A DNA stretch of 64,000 nt from Stramonita haemastoma (Eukaryota > Mollusca > Gastropoda > Neogastropoda > Muricidae). Positions 1-12,231 of the stretch are shown here, piece after piece. Where the stretch lies: the NCBI GenBank assembly GCA_030674155.1, contig CM060317.1, positions 44,215,165-44,279,164 of the forward strand, given 5' to 3'. Within the stretch, counting starts at the first letter, position 1, and the number at the start of each line of letters is the position of its first letter. The notes beneath the pieces were generated by a model that worked only from the letters and a program-made list of their open reading frames with translations, had not been told where the DNA came from and ran no database searches. The position numbers and the translations under genes were made by a program.

Positions 1-1500
1 AACACCTAGAAAAAGATTTTTTTGTAAAAAAAATTTTTATTAGAAACAAGGATGACACAAAGATACACAACTGTTGACCCATGCATACAGATTCACTTGT
101 GTGTTGACTTTGCACACCTTGAAATGTAAGCGGTTGTTAGTAGATTATGGGTGGAGTTTTTTCAAACTCCTGTTGCAAATTATGTGTAGACATGGCAGTG
201 CCCTTGTGTTGATTCTATGCTGCGCCATTGTAGGATTGCTGCATACTTTACCTCCTGGGCACAAAAAAATGTTGTGCAATGAGCCCCTTCAGGCGCAAAA
301 AATAAACAGAGGCCACAAAACTGGGTCCTGTTTGGGATCAGTAGAGATACCAAGACTTGTGCTGTGTAGAGCCTCTTCTATTGCTTACTGGTTGAACACA
401 GACAGGCCCCTGTGGGCTGCTAGCTCACAGCATGTGTATGTGTCAAAAAGATGTGTATGTGTCAACATGAGCACCATTTTGTTCCTGTTTGGTAGCTTGT
501 GATGAGGGAAGGAGGAGGGAGAGTACTACTGCAGCATGAGCTAAAGAGAAGGCAGCACAAAAGTGATAGTAGGTGTTTGGAGATTTGAATGACAGGGCAA
601 AAGGAGACAAGTGTGAATAGCTACAGTTACTGCTGTGAGACTGAAGGTCTCAAACCAGCAAGGGACAGACACTGACAAAACCATTGCTACACACAGACCA
701 TGATGATCCCCTGTCGAGAGGCAGTACTGACTGGAACCAGATAAAGCAGCCTGTTGTCCTATCCTTGTTTGTATTTTCCCAGTCTTTCTTGTTTTCCCCT
801 TTCATTTTGGGACCTGGTTTTGGCCTACAAACTAATTGTTTGGGTTTGGCAGCAGAGCCATTCCTTGCTGATGTGCCATGTTCAGGCTATGAGGCAAGGC
901 TAGAGTAGTCTGTGGAGGTGCCATAGCCCTGAACTGGCACAAGCTTTAAGTCCCATGGTCTGTCATATTAAGGGATGCATCCACCTTAAATTATTTAGCT
1001 CAAGGTCGACGTGATCAGAAAGAGTTCATTTTCTTTTGCGAGTGATGAACTCGATGATGGAAAGTAGTTTAAACAAACAGACCCTTCTGACACAGGAAAT
1101 GTCAGCAAAGGGGTATGTTTGGAATTTCCTGCCTCATCAATGAATCCATGTTGGATTTGTGTGTGCGATTACATATGTACGAGATTCTTTATGTGAGGGA
1201 GCAGGAAGTGGAAAAGAATGGTATCAATGTGCGTGTGTGCATGCGGGCTTGCATGTGCATATGTGCATACACATGTTGCGCAGATGTATATATGTGTTCC
1301 TGCATTTCTTCTCCCTCTTTCCACTCCCTCCACACTCCCATCCCTCCCTTGCAAGCATTGCTACCCACATGAAAAAATTTAGATGTTCTGTTTTAACAGC
1401 GATCTTATAGTAGCCTAAGGACACATAATAGAATGCTCATTGCATGTGTGCGTATTTCAGTTTTATCCTGACCAAACTGTCCAATATACTGTACAGATAT
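1..1500. other. Unassigned sequence, no gene recognised
   Basis: No exon with convincing splice sites, domain or codon pattern was found. The short open frames here are no longer than chance allows. A weakly alternating purine-pyrimidine stretch lies near 1225-1290. This could be 3' UTR or intron of a gene starting outside the window. Confidence 0.4.
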
Positions 1501-1502
1501 GC

Positions 1503-2027
1503 TTAGCATAGAGTCTGCTTTGTGCTGTGAGTAAAAGATAGAAATCCTGTCAGGACACAGCATGTTTTCCACAAACACTGATGTAGCCCCTGGAAGAGGC
1601 AGGCCCTAACATTATTTGTAATGTGACAGAGGAACTGGATCCAAACCCCTTCTGACTTCACACATTTTCCATTTCTACTATGTGACATTCTGTTATGAAT
1701 GGTGTTGACAACTGAAAAGGGATCAGTGTAATATGACAGACCTTTGAAGGACCTATTTTTCTTGGAGGACATTGTCTTTGCACAAACAGAACATTCAAAG
1801 AAAGTCCTGACCCACATGACAAATTTTGGTTTGTAATTCACATCAGTGACTATGAAATGAGACAATAAATAAGCAGAGAAGCCTTGTATGTTCTGAGGAC
1901 AGTGATAAGCCCTCCCCTGACCAGGTAGAGGACTGGTGACTTCCATTGTGCTGATGTAGACCATGAAAGAGTAATGTAAACAGTGTGAAACCTCCAGTAG
2001 ACTATTTTGATATGGTGACATGAACAC
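1503..2027 (-). other. Open frame of 174 codons, unrecognised
   Basis: A minus-strand frame stays open for 174 codons. It contains a CxxC pair (ECSVCAK) but no following HxxxH, so it is not a classical zinc finger. Composition resembles the surrounding non-coding sequence and no flanking splice sites stand out. It may be a chance frame or an old domesticated fragment. I do not assign a function. Confidence 0.15.
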
Positions 2028-2379
2028 GTTTAGGGGATAACTGCACTGAGCTCTGCACTTGACTGCCTCCAGAGAATGGAGTAAAATATATTTGTAACAA
2101 TGTTGACTATTTGACGTCAGAACTGACTTGATGGTGGAATGTTTGTGATTAACTGAAATCTTCCTTAAGCTGGGAGCTGTTTGCCAGAGAGCTAAATCCT
2201 GGTGGAACTGAACGACCCAAAGCTGACAGCTGTTTGACAGAGCTAAATCCTTGCGGAACTTTACAAGTCAGTGCAGACAGCTGTTAAACAGAAGAGTTAA
2301 ATCCTACAAAAGCTGTCTGATGAGAGGACTCAGAAAACTGAAGACCCACACATGAACTGCTGACTCACAGCTGTGCACC

Positions 2380-2995
2380 ATGCAATGATGACAAAACGCA
2401 GATCACGCTGTAGGACTCCAAGCTGTTGGCAGCCATGTGATGATAAGACAAACAGACTGTAAGCAGAATGACAAAACGGGGTGCCAGTGGACTGACCTGA
2501 ACATTGTGAATGGAATTAATCAAACTTCAGTGCCATTTGATGACAAAGCAAACATATGAACGAACAGAATGACTCCAAAGTGGCTGCCGTACAAGGAAAG
2601 CATACTGTGAACAGTGACTCAAAATGATAGATCATGCCATTTGATGGTGAGACAAAAACACTGTTACGAGAACAGCATGTTGGGACCAACTTCAGGACAA
2701 GACAGACACAGTGTAACAGAATGACAAAGTGGAAAGTCATTTGCTGACAAGACGAACACATGAGCAGTATGAACCAAAGCTGGGACTCATTTGATGACGA
2801 CAACAAACTTGATGAGGTCTACGTGACTGGATGCTGGGAACCACTTGATGACGACAAGACAAACATGGCGTTAACTGATTGACTCTATGTTTGATGCCTT
2901 CTGATGAACAGACAACACGGACAACTGAATGACTGAGGACTGGAAGCTATGTGATGACGAGACAAACACAAGCTGGAAGCCGTTGACAATCTAAC
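2380..2995. repeat. Degenerate tandem repeat around a TGATGACAAGACAAAC core
   Basis: Variants of a 'TTTGATGACAAGACAAACA' core followed by 'GAATGACTCAAAGCTGG' recur roughly every 60-80 bases. Copies are strongly diverged and vary in length. A related series with 'GACAGCTGTT...AGAGCTAAATCC' precedes it at about 2165-2320. This looks like an old decayed minisatellite. Confidence 0.45.
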
Positions 2996-2999
2996 AGAC

Positions 3000-3640
3000 A
3001 TCTCACTCAAGGAAAGTATACCTGAGTGTACTGTACTGACTGTGACAGTGCCTCATTCCATCAGCAAGATTTCCAGCTGCCCCCCTCCTGTACTGTTTTT
3101 CTGTTCAAAGCCCAGGGTCATAGGTAGGGAAAAGTGACCAGCGTCTTTGGCAGAAAGACTCTTTGTGAAAGGAGGGGGAAGCGCCTGGAAATTTTCTCAT
3201 TTGTCATCTTATTTCACTTCACTGGTCATTTCATTGCATCTCAACGTTTTGTTTGTCCACCTACTGTGTACTGTTACATCATCATTCTGATTGATTTGTC
3301 CTTGCATATTTAGTGGTTGGCTGGAGGAGTGAAAGGTTCACTCATGATGTAGGCCACCAAATGAAATGTTGAAAATCTTTTAGAGTTGCTTTAGGTTTTG
3401 AAGGGGGGGGGGGTGAGGGGAGGTTGCTATTGTTTTTCTTTTGATTTAACGACAAAACTGGTTGAATTTCTGTCAGTATTGTGTCAGTTTCGGTTCACAG
3501 TGTCACGATGTAGTTACATGTAGTACATAGGGGTGGGTTATTGGGTGGATGTTGCTTTCTGATGTCAAAGGCTTTTTTCTGGATATCTTCAGTTCATAAT
3601 TCTGTAAAACAGCATAAGCGTTGAAACTAAATGTGAGTCC
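3000..3640. other. Unassigned intergenic or intronic sequence
   Basis: The stretch holds a C/G-run (G10 near 3404) and otherwise AT-rich sequence. I see no gene, RNA or repeat family in it. Confidence 0.35.
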
Positions 3641-3641
3641 T

Positions 3642-3742
3642 GAAGTCAAAATGTGGCAACTACCTTAATGGTGGGCAAAAATGATCTCATACGCAAAATC
3701 TCACCTATGGAGAACCTCCAAGCTTTTGTGGAGGAACAAAAA
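3642..3742 (+). repeat. SINE 3' tail module (family T), copy 1
   Basis: This copy of the shared ~95-bp tail reads: AATGTGGCAACTACC, then a TGGTGGGCAAAAA block, a CATACGCAAAATCTCACC block, then GAACCTCCAAGC and a run ending in GAGGAAC. The same ordered blocks recur at 7868, 20893, 38246, 46158, 47897 and 55680. Confidence 0.6.
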
Positions 3743-3759
3743 AAACAACAACAAAAACA

Positions 3760-4790
3760 AGTGTGGTGCAGGATAAGCTGGAAAATAGTGACATGTCTTC
3801 TGAGAACAATTCTCTGAGGGTTGAGAATTCAGTTGAGGCCAGACAATGCAGCATTTTTCTAGAAATAGAATGATATAAGGTGAAAGTATTCATAGGTGGA
3901 CATTTTTAGGCACCACTCAGAACTTTAAAAAAAAAAAAAAAAAAAAAGATTAAACTTTTCAAGTGCAGGTTAACATAGAAAAATTCAAGGTGGCTGACAA
4001 ACAAAAAGTTGATATATTATGAAACTCGAAAACTATAACATGTATTTAAGGAATTCTTTCTGCTGTGGACATACTATACATTTAAAGGTATTGTTCTTAC
4101 ATTTGGATAATTGTTTACCTTTGAACTGCAGTTCTGCTCAAAGAAGATTGGATATTTGGATCCATTTGTTTCATGATTTTTAACACATAGCACTCATAGT
4201 ACTAAAAAGTTGCCAAATATGAAGACCAGGTACTGCATATGTGAAAAAAAGTTTGTTGTTAGTGTACGAATTTTCCTTTTAAAGCCATAGGGATTTGAAT
4301 TTGGTTACATACAGGACAAGTAAAGGTGACAAAAAGTCACCAAAGCTTCACAGGTTTTGTTTGGATGCAAACTTTCTTCATCAGTTACACATAAAAAGCA
4401 ACCTGTTTAGTAAAACAGAGAGAGAGGAAATAAAGTAGACTTGGAAGTGCCAGAATTGCAATAAAAAAAAAATCATGATTTTGCCTGCTGTGTCTAGTCT
4501 TAAACTGCCTGAAAAGTTTCAATAATGTGAAGACATAAGTTATAGTATGTTAGTTATTTTTTGGGAACTGGAGCCATAAAAGAACCAGTAATTTGTGAGG
4601 CAATGTTTTGGGTTTTGTTTTTTGTTGTTGTTGTTTTTTTTTTGGGGGGGGGGGTACCAGGTAACATGGTCTGTAACTAATCTTGCTGTTTGTGCTGTGC
4701 TGTGCATGTTTTGGGGGCCTGATTTTGAAGAGTTGCAGCTTAGTGTGGTTGGTGGTAGTGTGAATAAGTTTCAATTGGTCATATCTTTCC
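3760..4790. other. AT-rich unassigned sequence
   Basis: It contains an A19 run near 3929, several shorter homopolymers and a T9G10 run at about 4637-4655. No gene signature was found. Confidence 0.35.
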
Positions 4791-4794
4791 TCAG

Positions 4795-4928
4795 GTTCTG
4801 GTCAGAGGCACGGGATCTGTGAACACAACACAGGTGGCATCGATAAACCAAGGATGATGTCTGCAGAAGGACAAGTGCTGACTCCCCTGGCATTTCCTGA
4901 AGAGCAGGATCAGAGCCTAGAGCAATGA
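4795..4928 (+). CDS. Candidate 3'-terminal exon, unrecognised product
   Basis: A polypyrimidine tract ending TTTCCTCAG precedes position 4795. The frame after a 2-base phase offset stays open for 43 codons and stops at TGA 4926-4928. The GC content rises above the AT-rich flanks over about 4795-5210. No domain is recognisable, and the antisense frame is open for 104 codons over the same stretch, so the direction is not settled. No upstream exon was identified. It could equally be an untranslated exon. Confidence 0.2.
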
Positions 4929-5259
4929 GCACTCCTGTGTTGTTACAAGCAGGAGGAAGTCTCTGCATGAGAGAAAGGAGGAGGAGGAGCCTGAGAACCA
5001 CAGGACAAATGGTTGGGGAGGAGCGCTTGTAGAGCTGAGGCTGCCCTGTCAGGGGGCACACGGGACAGCAGCCAGAGGTTACCATGAGGCAGCAGTAGCA
5101 ATTGGTGGAACAGGGTTTCTGGCTTTCAAGAATACCAGAGGGGCGCCCTTGTGTGACAAACCTTGGTCATCTGTGCCGTACCCTTCTTCCTGAACAGCTG
5201 TGGTGAGTGACCAGATGAATCACACTGTCACCCCCCTGACACAGCCAACATGCTCATTT

Positions 5260-6300
5260 TGCCTAACACCATAGTTGAGTACACCTACACATAGTCACTG
5301 GGATGGTAGATTTGTCTTCGCACTAAAGAATGTTGTCATACAGCTGAGAAAACCTGTTGTTGTTTTTTTCATACTACAGATTCCATTGTTTACAGCATTG
5401 CAAAAGTCTCTCAGATCTCCATCAATACTGAACATTTATGGAGTTCCAAATCTGCTGGACTTAGAGCAAAATTTCACTGGTTGTATATCCAAAACAAACA
5501 AAAAAAAGTCAGTGATAGTTTTCTAACTTTTCATAACGACGATATTCGTTACTGTTTTTATTCTCTTTGTGTCTTGAGGTCACTTGTCTTATAAGTGTTG
5601 TCTACCAAAAAAAAAAAGTGTTTTGTCTACCTTCTGCCTTTGCATGTGACAGTATGTGTGTGTGTGTTGGGGGTGGGGGGCGGAAGGGCTCCCTGTCATT
5701 TGTGGCGCTCCACCACGAAATGAGTCGCTTAGCACATTACCCAATTTTGCGCTAGGAGCCTTTAAAGGCAGGTGGGTGTCAAGTTGTCAATTTTGAGATT
5801 TTGATTGATTATTAAACTAGATCTGTTTATTTACCTTATAATGAAATATCAAGGCATAATTTTTATTCCTTTTGCTTTTAAATGTGTTTTGAAAATACCA
5901 AAGCACTCATTCTGACAACCTGTTACTAAAATAAACTTGCTCGTTTCTCATTTTGTCCCATCCTGCAGTCTATCATTTCAATTTGTAATAATGTTGCACA
6001 GAATTGTCTGATTTTCAATCTGTTTTTTGTATTTGATAGCCACTTTATTGCACATTAATAACATGTCAATAACTTAAAATTGACCTCAGGTGCACTCCAT
6101 TTCATTATGTGGTGGAGCGTCACATTTGTTTTCTTTTTAGGACTTTTTTTTTCTTTTTCCCCCTCATATACTACACCATAAACCTGTTCCATTCTTACAC
6201 AAACACAAGAGAATTGTCTCTTCTTTGAAAGGCTGATAGGGTTTAGGCCTATGTAGAAAATGGCATGTGTTGTGTGTGTTCCACATAGAGCTCAAAATGG
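5260..6300. other. Unassigned sequence
   Basis: AT-rich with short G and A homopolymers. No convincing exon or repeat family was seen. Confidence 0.35.
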
Positions 6301-6308
6301 CGTCAGAA

Positions 6309-6388
6309 TCAATGTACACTGAGGGGAAATTCCTAACCAATTGGCATCAGTCAATGTACACTGAGGGGGAATTCCTAACCAATTACTT
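6309..6388 (+). repeat. Two-copy tandem duplication, 42-bp unit
   Basis: The block starting TCAATGTACACTGAGGGG and ending CCTAACCAATT is repeated head to tail with one or two differences, at 6309-6350 and 6351-6387. Confidence 0.85.
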
Positions 6389-6738
6389 CAGCATTGACTT
6401 CAACATAGGTTACACCCACCCAATGATAGTGCACTGCAGTTGATGTAGTATGTGAACACTTTTCGTTTATGCAAGTTATCAACAGCAACAGAAATATTCA
6501 CAAAAACTCTAAAGCAAAGAGGTACAAAGTCCAGAATACATTGTATGTTTAAAAACGAACAAAAAAACAAATTTTGCAAGGTATTGTGTGCAGTCATCAT
6601 TTGTGGACTGAACAGATAACAAGGACTCGTACACATTGGTGTCATTGGAAATGAGATATCTATATTTCAGCCAATTTGTATTGTTTTTAAGGCCATTTGT
6701 TTGTTTCTAGAGGTGTCATTGAATTTTGTTGGTTTCAG

Positions 6739-6955
6739 GATGGTGAATGGTGGGACTCAGTGGACTGGACAGAGATTTGCCTGTAGCCATGGTGATGGAT
6801 CCAAGGGGGAAACCCACCATCTGAAAAACAACATGGAACCCAAAGTAGTCACCATCACAGCAGTCAGCACTACTGGAGAGGCAGAGCTGAGGAGAAACCA
6901 TCCTATTGTGCATGTTGTGAATAGTCTCATCAGCACTGGAAGCGCAGACAACTGA
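6739..6955 (+). CDS. Candidate terminal exon, unrecognised product
   Basis: The acceptor TTGGTTTCAG ends at 6738. One frame (beginning MVNGGTQWTGQRF) is then open for 71 codons to TGA at 6953-6955. An alternative frame gives a short acidic, Trp-rich end (DGEWWDSVDWTEICL) before TAG. A polyadenylation signal AATAAA at 7151-7156 lies downstream, as expected of a last exon. No family is recognised and no joining upstream exon could be proven; the candidate at 4795 already ends in a stop. Confidence 0.3.
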
Positions 6956-7150
6956 TAACTACCATCACATCATTCATATTCATGATGAATATTCTTTTTT
7001 TTTTTGACTGGTAAACGTGACAAGTATCAACATTTTATGAAAACATTTAGCATCAAATGGTGTGTGTGTGTGTGTGTGTGTGATGTGATGTTTGTCTCCT
7101 TTTTCAATCATTAGAAAAAGAAACTTTGTGTAATACACACTTCAAAAGCA

Positions 7151-7156
7151 AATAAA
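7151..7156 (+). terminator. Candidate polyadenylation signal AATAAA
   Basis: AATAAA lies about 200 bases after the stop of the candidate exon at 6739. A (TG)n tract at 7061-7082 lies between them. The assignment depends on that exon being real. Confidence 0.3.
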
Positions 7157-7159
7157 AGA

Positions 7160-7570
7160 CAAGACAATGTTTAGTATGTTTTCATCATTTGTTTTTCTTT
7201 CTTTTGGCTGACTGGTTGGTGTGTGTAAAAGGCCTTTTTTAAAAAATTATTACATGATACATCGGATAAGTAATACACTTTGCTTTGTTTCTTCAAACAA
7301 CAGTAAATATATAATCAGTTCTTAATTTTGTAATTTTTTATAATTTTTCCCTTGTAATGTGTTTTGAGTGTTATAAATTTAAGATGGCACAAAACAAATG
7401 AAGTATTATTATTATTCAAACCTTCCACACTTTTTTTTTTTTTTTAAAAGAAACGGTGGGAAAAAAAAAGGAAAGAACTGGAAGGGAAAGGGCATTACAG
7501 AGTGCAAAGAAAGAAAGGCACATCATGTTGCAGTATCTTGCCCCCATCCGCACCCATCTTAAAAGTGAAA
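7160..7570. other. AT-rich unassigned sequence
   Basis: Contains T15 near 7431 and A-rich runs. No gene seen. Confidence 0.35.
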
Positions 7571-7712
7571 AGTCATGGGTTCAATCCCTGTTTGAACCCA
7601 CACTACTGTATTCCCTAATCCAGTAGACCTGGAGTGGTGGTCTGGGTGTTAGTCTTTTGGATGAGACTAACCCGATATCCCATGTGCGACACACATTTAG
7701 CGCACACCGTAG
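7570..7712 (+). repeat. SINE family B, 5'-truncated fragment
   Basis: A B-box-like GGGTTCAATCCC is followed by a body with GTCTGGGTGTTAGTCTTTTG and GATGAGACTAACCC. This matches the better preserved family B copy at 48318-48826. The A box side is not recognisable and the 3' part diverges. Confidence 0.55.
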
Positions 7713-7867
7713 TGCAACACGCATAATAGGGAAAGTCCTTTGAAAGAGTCTGTGAACCCAGGGCCTCATTCGTGTCCAATTGTGTCGTCTCCCTGCCAAC
7801 CACAGAGGCCATAAAAAGGCTGTCACCTTGTAAAATACCTTGTTTGTTCAGGGGGGGGGGTGTTATT

Positions 7868-7935
7868 TTAGTTCTGCTAGAGCTCCAAGGTTCACCAGTG
7901 GTGAAATTTTGTATATGAGACCGATTTTCCCACCA
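7868..7935 (-). repeat. SINE 3' tail module (family T), copy 2
   Basis: Reverse orientation of the shared tail: CTAGAGCTCCAAGGTTCACC, then GTGGTGAAATTTTGTATATGAGACCG, then TTTTCCCACC. It lies next to a reverse SINE-A copy. Confidence 0.6.
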
Positions 7936-7976
7936 GAAGATGACACCACTGTGCATGCATTTTTTATTTATTTATC

Positions 7977-8222
7977 AGTTTTTACTGGCACACAATAGCC
8001 TTGTCTTCTGAAAGGCAGATCAGTTTTCACAGTGTACACAAGATGTTTTGCATGCATTTGCACTTAAGACCGTGGTTTATAGTCTTCTTTAAAGGAGTTT
8101 TTGGGGAAGAAATCAGTACTGATTGCAAGTCCAGGAGAAAAAATCCTCTTGAACATGACTGTGCCTCAGTGGTGGCTGAAATCTGGGCTGACAGAGTATG
8201 TGCTGTAACTCACTAGGCAAAT
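7977..8222 (-). repeat. SINE family A, degenerate reverse copy
   Basis: The order of blocks matches SINE-A read backwards: ACTGGCACACAATAGCC, CACAAGATGTTTTGCATGC, a TTTATAGTCT block, TTTTTGGGGAAGA, CCAGGAGAAAAAATCC and a CTCACTAGGC head. Many substitutions indicate an old copy. Confidence 0.6.
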
Positions 8223-8660
8223 CCCCCCCCCCATCCCTCCCTGCAATATAACATTAAATATCAGATTAAACTGTGCAACTTTGTACAGGTTGAAACAATA
8301 TAAAAAACCATCTCTGCTGTTGGTTCTTCATATTCACAACCTGGCCAACCATAAGTGTCAATCCAGACTGGTCACTGTGGTGTGGAAGAGCCGCATAAGA
8401 TCACATAAGATCAGATAAAACCAATATCCAAACCCTTGAAAACAACCCAGCTGAGAGCCGTGTGCACACAGAAGCGAGAACATTCAGTGTCCTGATTAAA
8501 CCTCCATGGGTCCACTTAGAGAAAGAGTACTCCCCTATTGATAGAAGACCAGTGATAGACAAGACTAATTGACCCAGCATTCAACCTGTGACCTGGAATG
8601 AGATCAGCTCTGTAGATTGAAATTTCCTATGACACACTGCCTGAAAACCAGCGCAGCATC
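8222..8660. other. Unassigned sequence before LINE relic
   Basis: No gene. It could be the decayed 5' part of the adjacent LINE, but no reverse-transcriptase motif is readable here. Confidence 0.3.
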
Positions 8661-8669
8661 CTGCTGACT

Positions 8670-9580
8670 ACGCACAGGTTAAAGGCACTGCCCTCACCTG
8701 GTTTAGTTCGTACCTTACAGACTGATTCCAAACTGTTGCAGTAAACATGATTCATTCCCTACCAACTAAATATAGAATGCTAAGTCCCTCAAGGATCTGT
8801 TCTAGGCCCAGTTCTCTTTACTCTCTATACTGCTCCACTGTGACTGTCATATTATTATTCGTCATCAGATCGACCATCACTTTTATGCAGACGACTCTCG
8901 GATTCTAAGCAGTGATACTCCTGAAAATCTGCCTTTTCTCTTGACAAATATGTCCTACTGCCTTCAATATATCCAAAACTGGATGATATAGATCAAGTTA
9001 AAACTAAATGCAGATAAAACCGAAGCCATGCTTGTAGGGACCAAACACAGTCTTCCATTACATCTTCAATAGCATTCGGTAATGGGTCAGTCCCTCTGTC
9101 CAGTGCTGTCAAGTATCTAGGTGTGGTCATCGACAACACGCTCTCCATGAAAAATTCATCACCCAGACCTGTCAGTCATGCTACTATCAACTACGGCGTA
9201 TCAGTGTAATTCGACAATACCTCTCCACTGATACAACATCCAAACTTGTCACTTCTCTTATTCTTTCACGTCTGGACTATTGCAATTCCCTTTTGGCTGG
9301 TCTGCCAGCATCATCTATCCACTTCCTTCAACGAATTCAAAACTCTGCAGCTCGACTGGTCCTCAGAAAGAAAAAATCTGAGTACATTACCCCTCTCTTG
9401 CAATCTCTCCACTGGCTGCCCCTACCTGAAAGAGTAAACTACAAAGCCTGCATATGACACTTTTAAATCCAACCTCAAGACGCACCAAACCTAAGATTTT
9501 TGCCTTCTGTTTCCATCTCCTAACTGTCCCTGTCTTCAGCATCTGAAATCTCCATTCACCCTGCCAGATTGTATAACCTT
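8670..9580 (+). pseudogene. Decayed non-LTR reverse transcriptase (CR1/Jockey-like)
   Basis: Translating in shifting frames gives the ordered landmarks of a LINE reverse transcriptase: ALTWFSSYLTD, a GSVLGPVLFTLYTAPL-like block split by a frameshift, the catalytic HHFYADDS block near 8875-8898, IKLKLNADKTEAMLVGT, then LILSRLDYCNSLLAGLP and NSAARLVLRKKKSEYITPLL. Stops and frameshifts break it, so it is dead. Only the palm/thumb end of the protein is present and no endonuclease domain is visible. The clade assignment is from motif style only. Confidence 0.8.
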
Positions 9581-9582
9581 TA

Positions 9583-9957
9583 TGTGTGTGTGTGTGTGTG
9601 TGTGCATTCAAGTTTGCACTTTTCTAAAACTATTGATTGTTATTGATTGCGTGTGTGTTGTATCGGTAGAATATGCAAGCGCTTTTATTTGTTTTTGCAA
9701 GATAGAGCACGATATAAATTCCATGTATTATGATTATTATTGTTATCACAGGTTTGGGGGATTTTTTGTGTGTGTGATCACAGGTTGACCGTCACCAGAC
9801 TTCTGGGTATGCTAGTACCCCAATAAAAGCATTACATCTCTAAAGCCATTTCAGATTTGTAGTGTTGTTAAATCTTGAGAACCACTCAAACCCCTCATTT
9901 ACTCTGTGCCATAATATTTATGCCTTTTTAAAAAGACATAGAAAAGCAATACAAAGC

Positions 9958-9993
<36 letters not shown>

Positions 9994-10012
9994 CACGCAC
10001 ACACACACACTA
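9583..10012. repeat. (TG)n and (AC)n microsatellites with AT-rich spacer
   Basis: TG repeats at 9583-9604 and AC repeats at 9959-10012 (with an ATGCACGC interruption) flank AT-rich sequence. No gene seen here or up to 10500. Confidence 0.8.
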
Positions 10013-10509
10013 AATATAAAAAAAAATGTTATATCAGGTTACCTTTTTATCATATCGCCCTTTTATTTTTTATCTTTATAGATTGATTAAGAGGGGAAAT
10101 AAACTTATATACACTGGCCATTTAACTCATGTTAGCAATGACAATAAGTCAACAATGATGCCCTTCTCTCCTTTTCACACATGCACACGTGCTCCAGTGT
10201 TCGTGGTTTTTTTTTACATCAAAGCATCCATCCAACAACTAAACAAACAAATCAATCTATGATAATCATTATCATCACCCACCATCACTGACTAAGCAAA
10301 CCCACAAAGAAACAAACTGAAATGATAACAAGGGATGACAAATGATAGAAACAAACCATCAGTGACAGGCGAAGAACAATAAATAATAAAATCGACGACA
10401 AACGATGTCCTCGAGATTTGAAGAACTTACAACTGCTCCTCTCCCCCACCCTTCTTTACTCGGATGAGACTGTACAAACCGAGGTGCCGTGAGCGAATGC
10501 ATCCCTGAC

Positions 10510-11300
10510 AGGCAGCATGTCAGTCACTGGCACCAAAATCCCTCCCTCTTCCTCTGACCACTACTTAGGAGTCACTTTTCAAGCATATGGGCTCTGGAGC
10601 CAGGACATCTCTCAATCCATCTTCAACACTCGTGGGGCACTCAGCACCATCCGTACCATTAGGCATGGACCATGGGACAAAACAGACACACTCTTGTTCA
10701 CCTCATCCAAAGCCTAATCCGCTCCCGTCTCCTTGTGGGCATTCACGCATTGCAGGGCATCCCCCTTTTCCTATTGCACCACCACCAAGCTGCTACAGAG
10801 TAGGCCTACATTGCAGTTAAGTTTGCCCTTGGCCTCTCAAAGACTACACCAAAATGCATGGTCTACATCCTCCCCACCAATATATACAGAGCCAAACGGG
10901 ATGCCTGCAGTTGCAATCGGTAGCCCTATAGATCTGCCATAGCCCATAACTTTATTGAGGAAAATTTTCTTCAAAAATGGATCCCCTATGCACACACTAC
11001 AAGAAACTGCATAGCTAAATCAGTCAAAACTCTGACATCCAAAGCATAAAACACCCAGAATACCAGATCCACCTTAACTAAAACAGCCACCAACCCCCTA
11101 CTTCCCTCTAAAAAAGAGTACTACCTGAAATATATCCTTGACCATACCCCTAGCCTCACCAAACAAGGCAATACAACCCTCACTGCCGCCAATGATTCCC
11201 TAACTAGCCTAGGCCTACCAGCTATCTAATCTACACTGACGGATCAGCCCTTGACGACAGAAAGACTGGTGCAGGCATTCTATTTTGAATCTCTTAGAAA
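10510..11300 (+). pseudogene. Decayed non-LTR element with RNase H domain
   Basis: Reading across frameshifts gives the C-terminal half of a LINE polyprotein: YLGVTF, SLIRSRLLVGIHALQGIP, and at about 11230-11285 the RNase H start IYTDGSALDDRKTGAGIL, with its catalytic-type TDGS. The RNase H identifies an I-type lineage (I, Ingi, Vingi or Nimb). Stops are frequent. An AATAAAGATCATG segment with a TTGAC-repeat tail at 12201-12231 could be its 3' end. Confidence 0.7.
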
Positions 11301-11477
11301 AATTCCCAGTTCTAGAAAAGACATAATATAGCCAAATATACACGTATACAAAGAATGTATGTACATGTATAATCATTGATACGAATAATTATAAAAACAC
11401 CAAGAAAAGATATGGTTAATATTTGTTTCAACATTCCAAGATAACTTCAAACCAAAGTTACGCGCGCGCGCGCGCGC

Positions 11478-11538
<61 letters not shown>

Positions 11539-12200
11539 TACTTCGACAGAAATACGACTGGGTTGTCAATGTCATTGTGAATTCAAAATTCGAATGACTT
11601 CTGGCTCATAGAAATTTGTTTTTTTCCCCTTCTGCTTGTTGTGCTGTTGAGGCACTGAAAGTAGAGTCCCGAAGGCAACAGTTAGAGTTCAGGAAACAAA
11701 GCATGAGAGAGATCGTCCAAGATGGTAGTCACCTTGCGTGCAAGCTGTTGTTTGAGAACGAATCTGAGACTTCAGCCAACAAAGAAAGAACCTTTTTATT
11801 CCCCTCCTCCTATCCGAAAAAAAAAAAGAGTTAAGCTCAATTCCACAGTTCCCACAACATGCGAACACAGTCTATTCAGCATCTGGAGCCTTGGACCTTG
11901 CCTTCTGAGTGTGTGAGAGGGAACTCGTTAGCCTACTTCTTGAATTCCACAATACCTGAATCGGATACCTCCACTGGGACTATAACACAATCTACAACAA
12001 GTGCGAACGCGTGCACATCTTTACGCGTGCTATCTGTATGTATATACATTAGTCCGGCGACTGTGGGGGCATCCCTGAAGACTAGACAACCAGTTCCTTC
12101 CATTCCTCTTTGAATGTTTTAGAAGTCCATTTTCTTGATTTTGTTGTTGTTGTGAGGGCAGGATGAAAAAAACCCAGTTGTGTACACTTAATCTTTTATC
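11300..12200. other. LINE-flanking sequence with (CG)n(CA)n tract
   Basis: A (CG)n to (CA)n microsatellite runs at 11461-11536. A frame at 11640-11830 (VEALKVESRRQQLEFRKQSM) has a charged, helical composition but no recognised family. No splice context supports a host gene. Confidence 0.35.
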
Positions 12201-12231
12201 CTCAATAAAGATCATGTTGACTTGACTTGAC
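12201..12231 (+). repeat. LINE-type 3' end with TTGAC tail
   Basis: CAATAAAGATCATGT is followed by three TTGAC-like units. Such a signal plus short tandem tail is typical of a non-LTR 3' terminus. It abuts the next, oppositely oriented LINE fragment. Confidence 0.5.
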
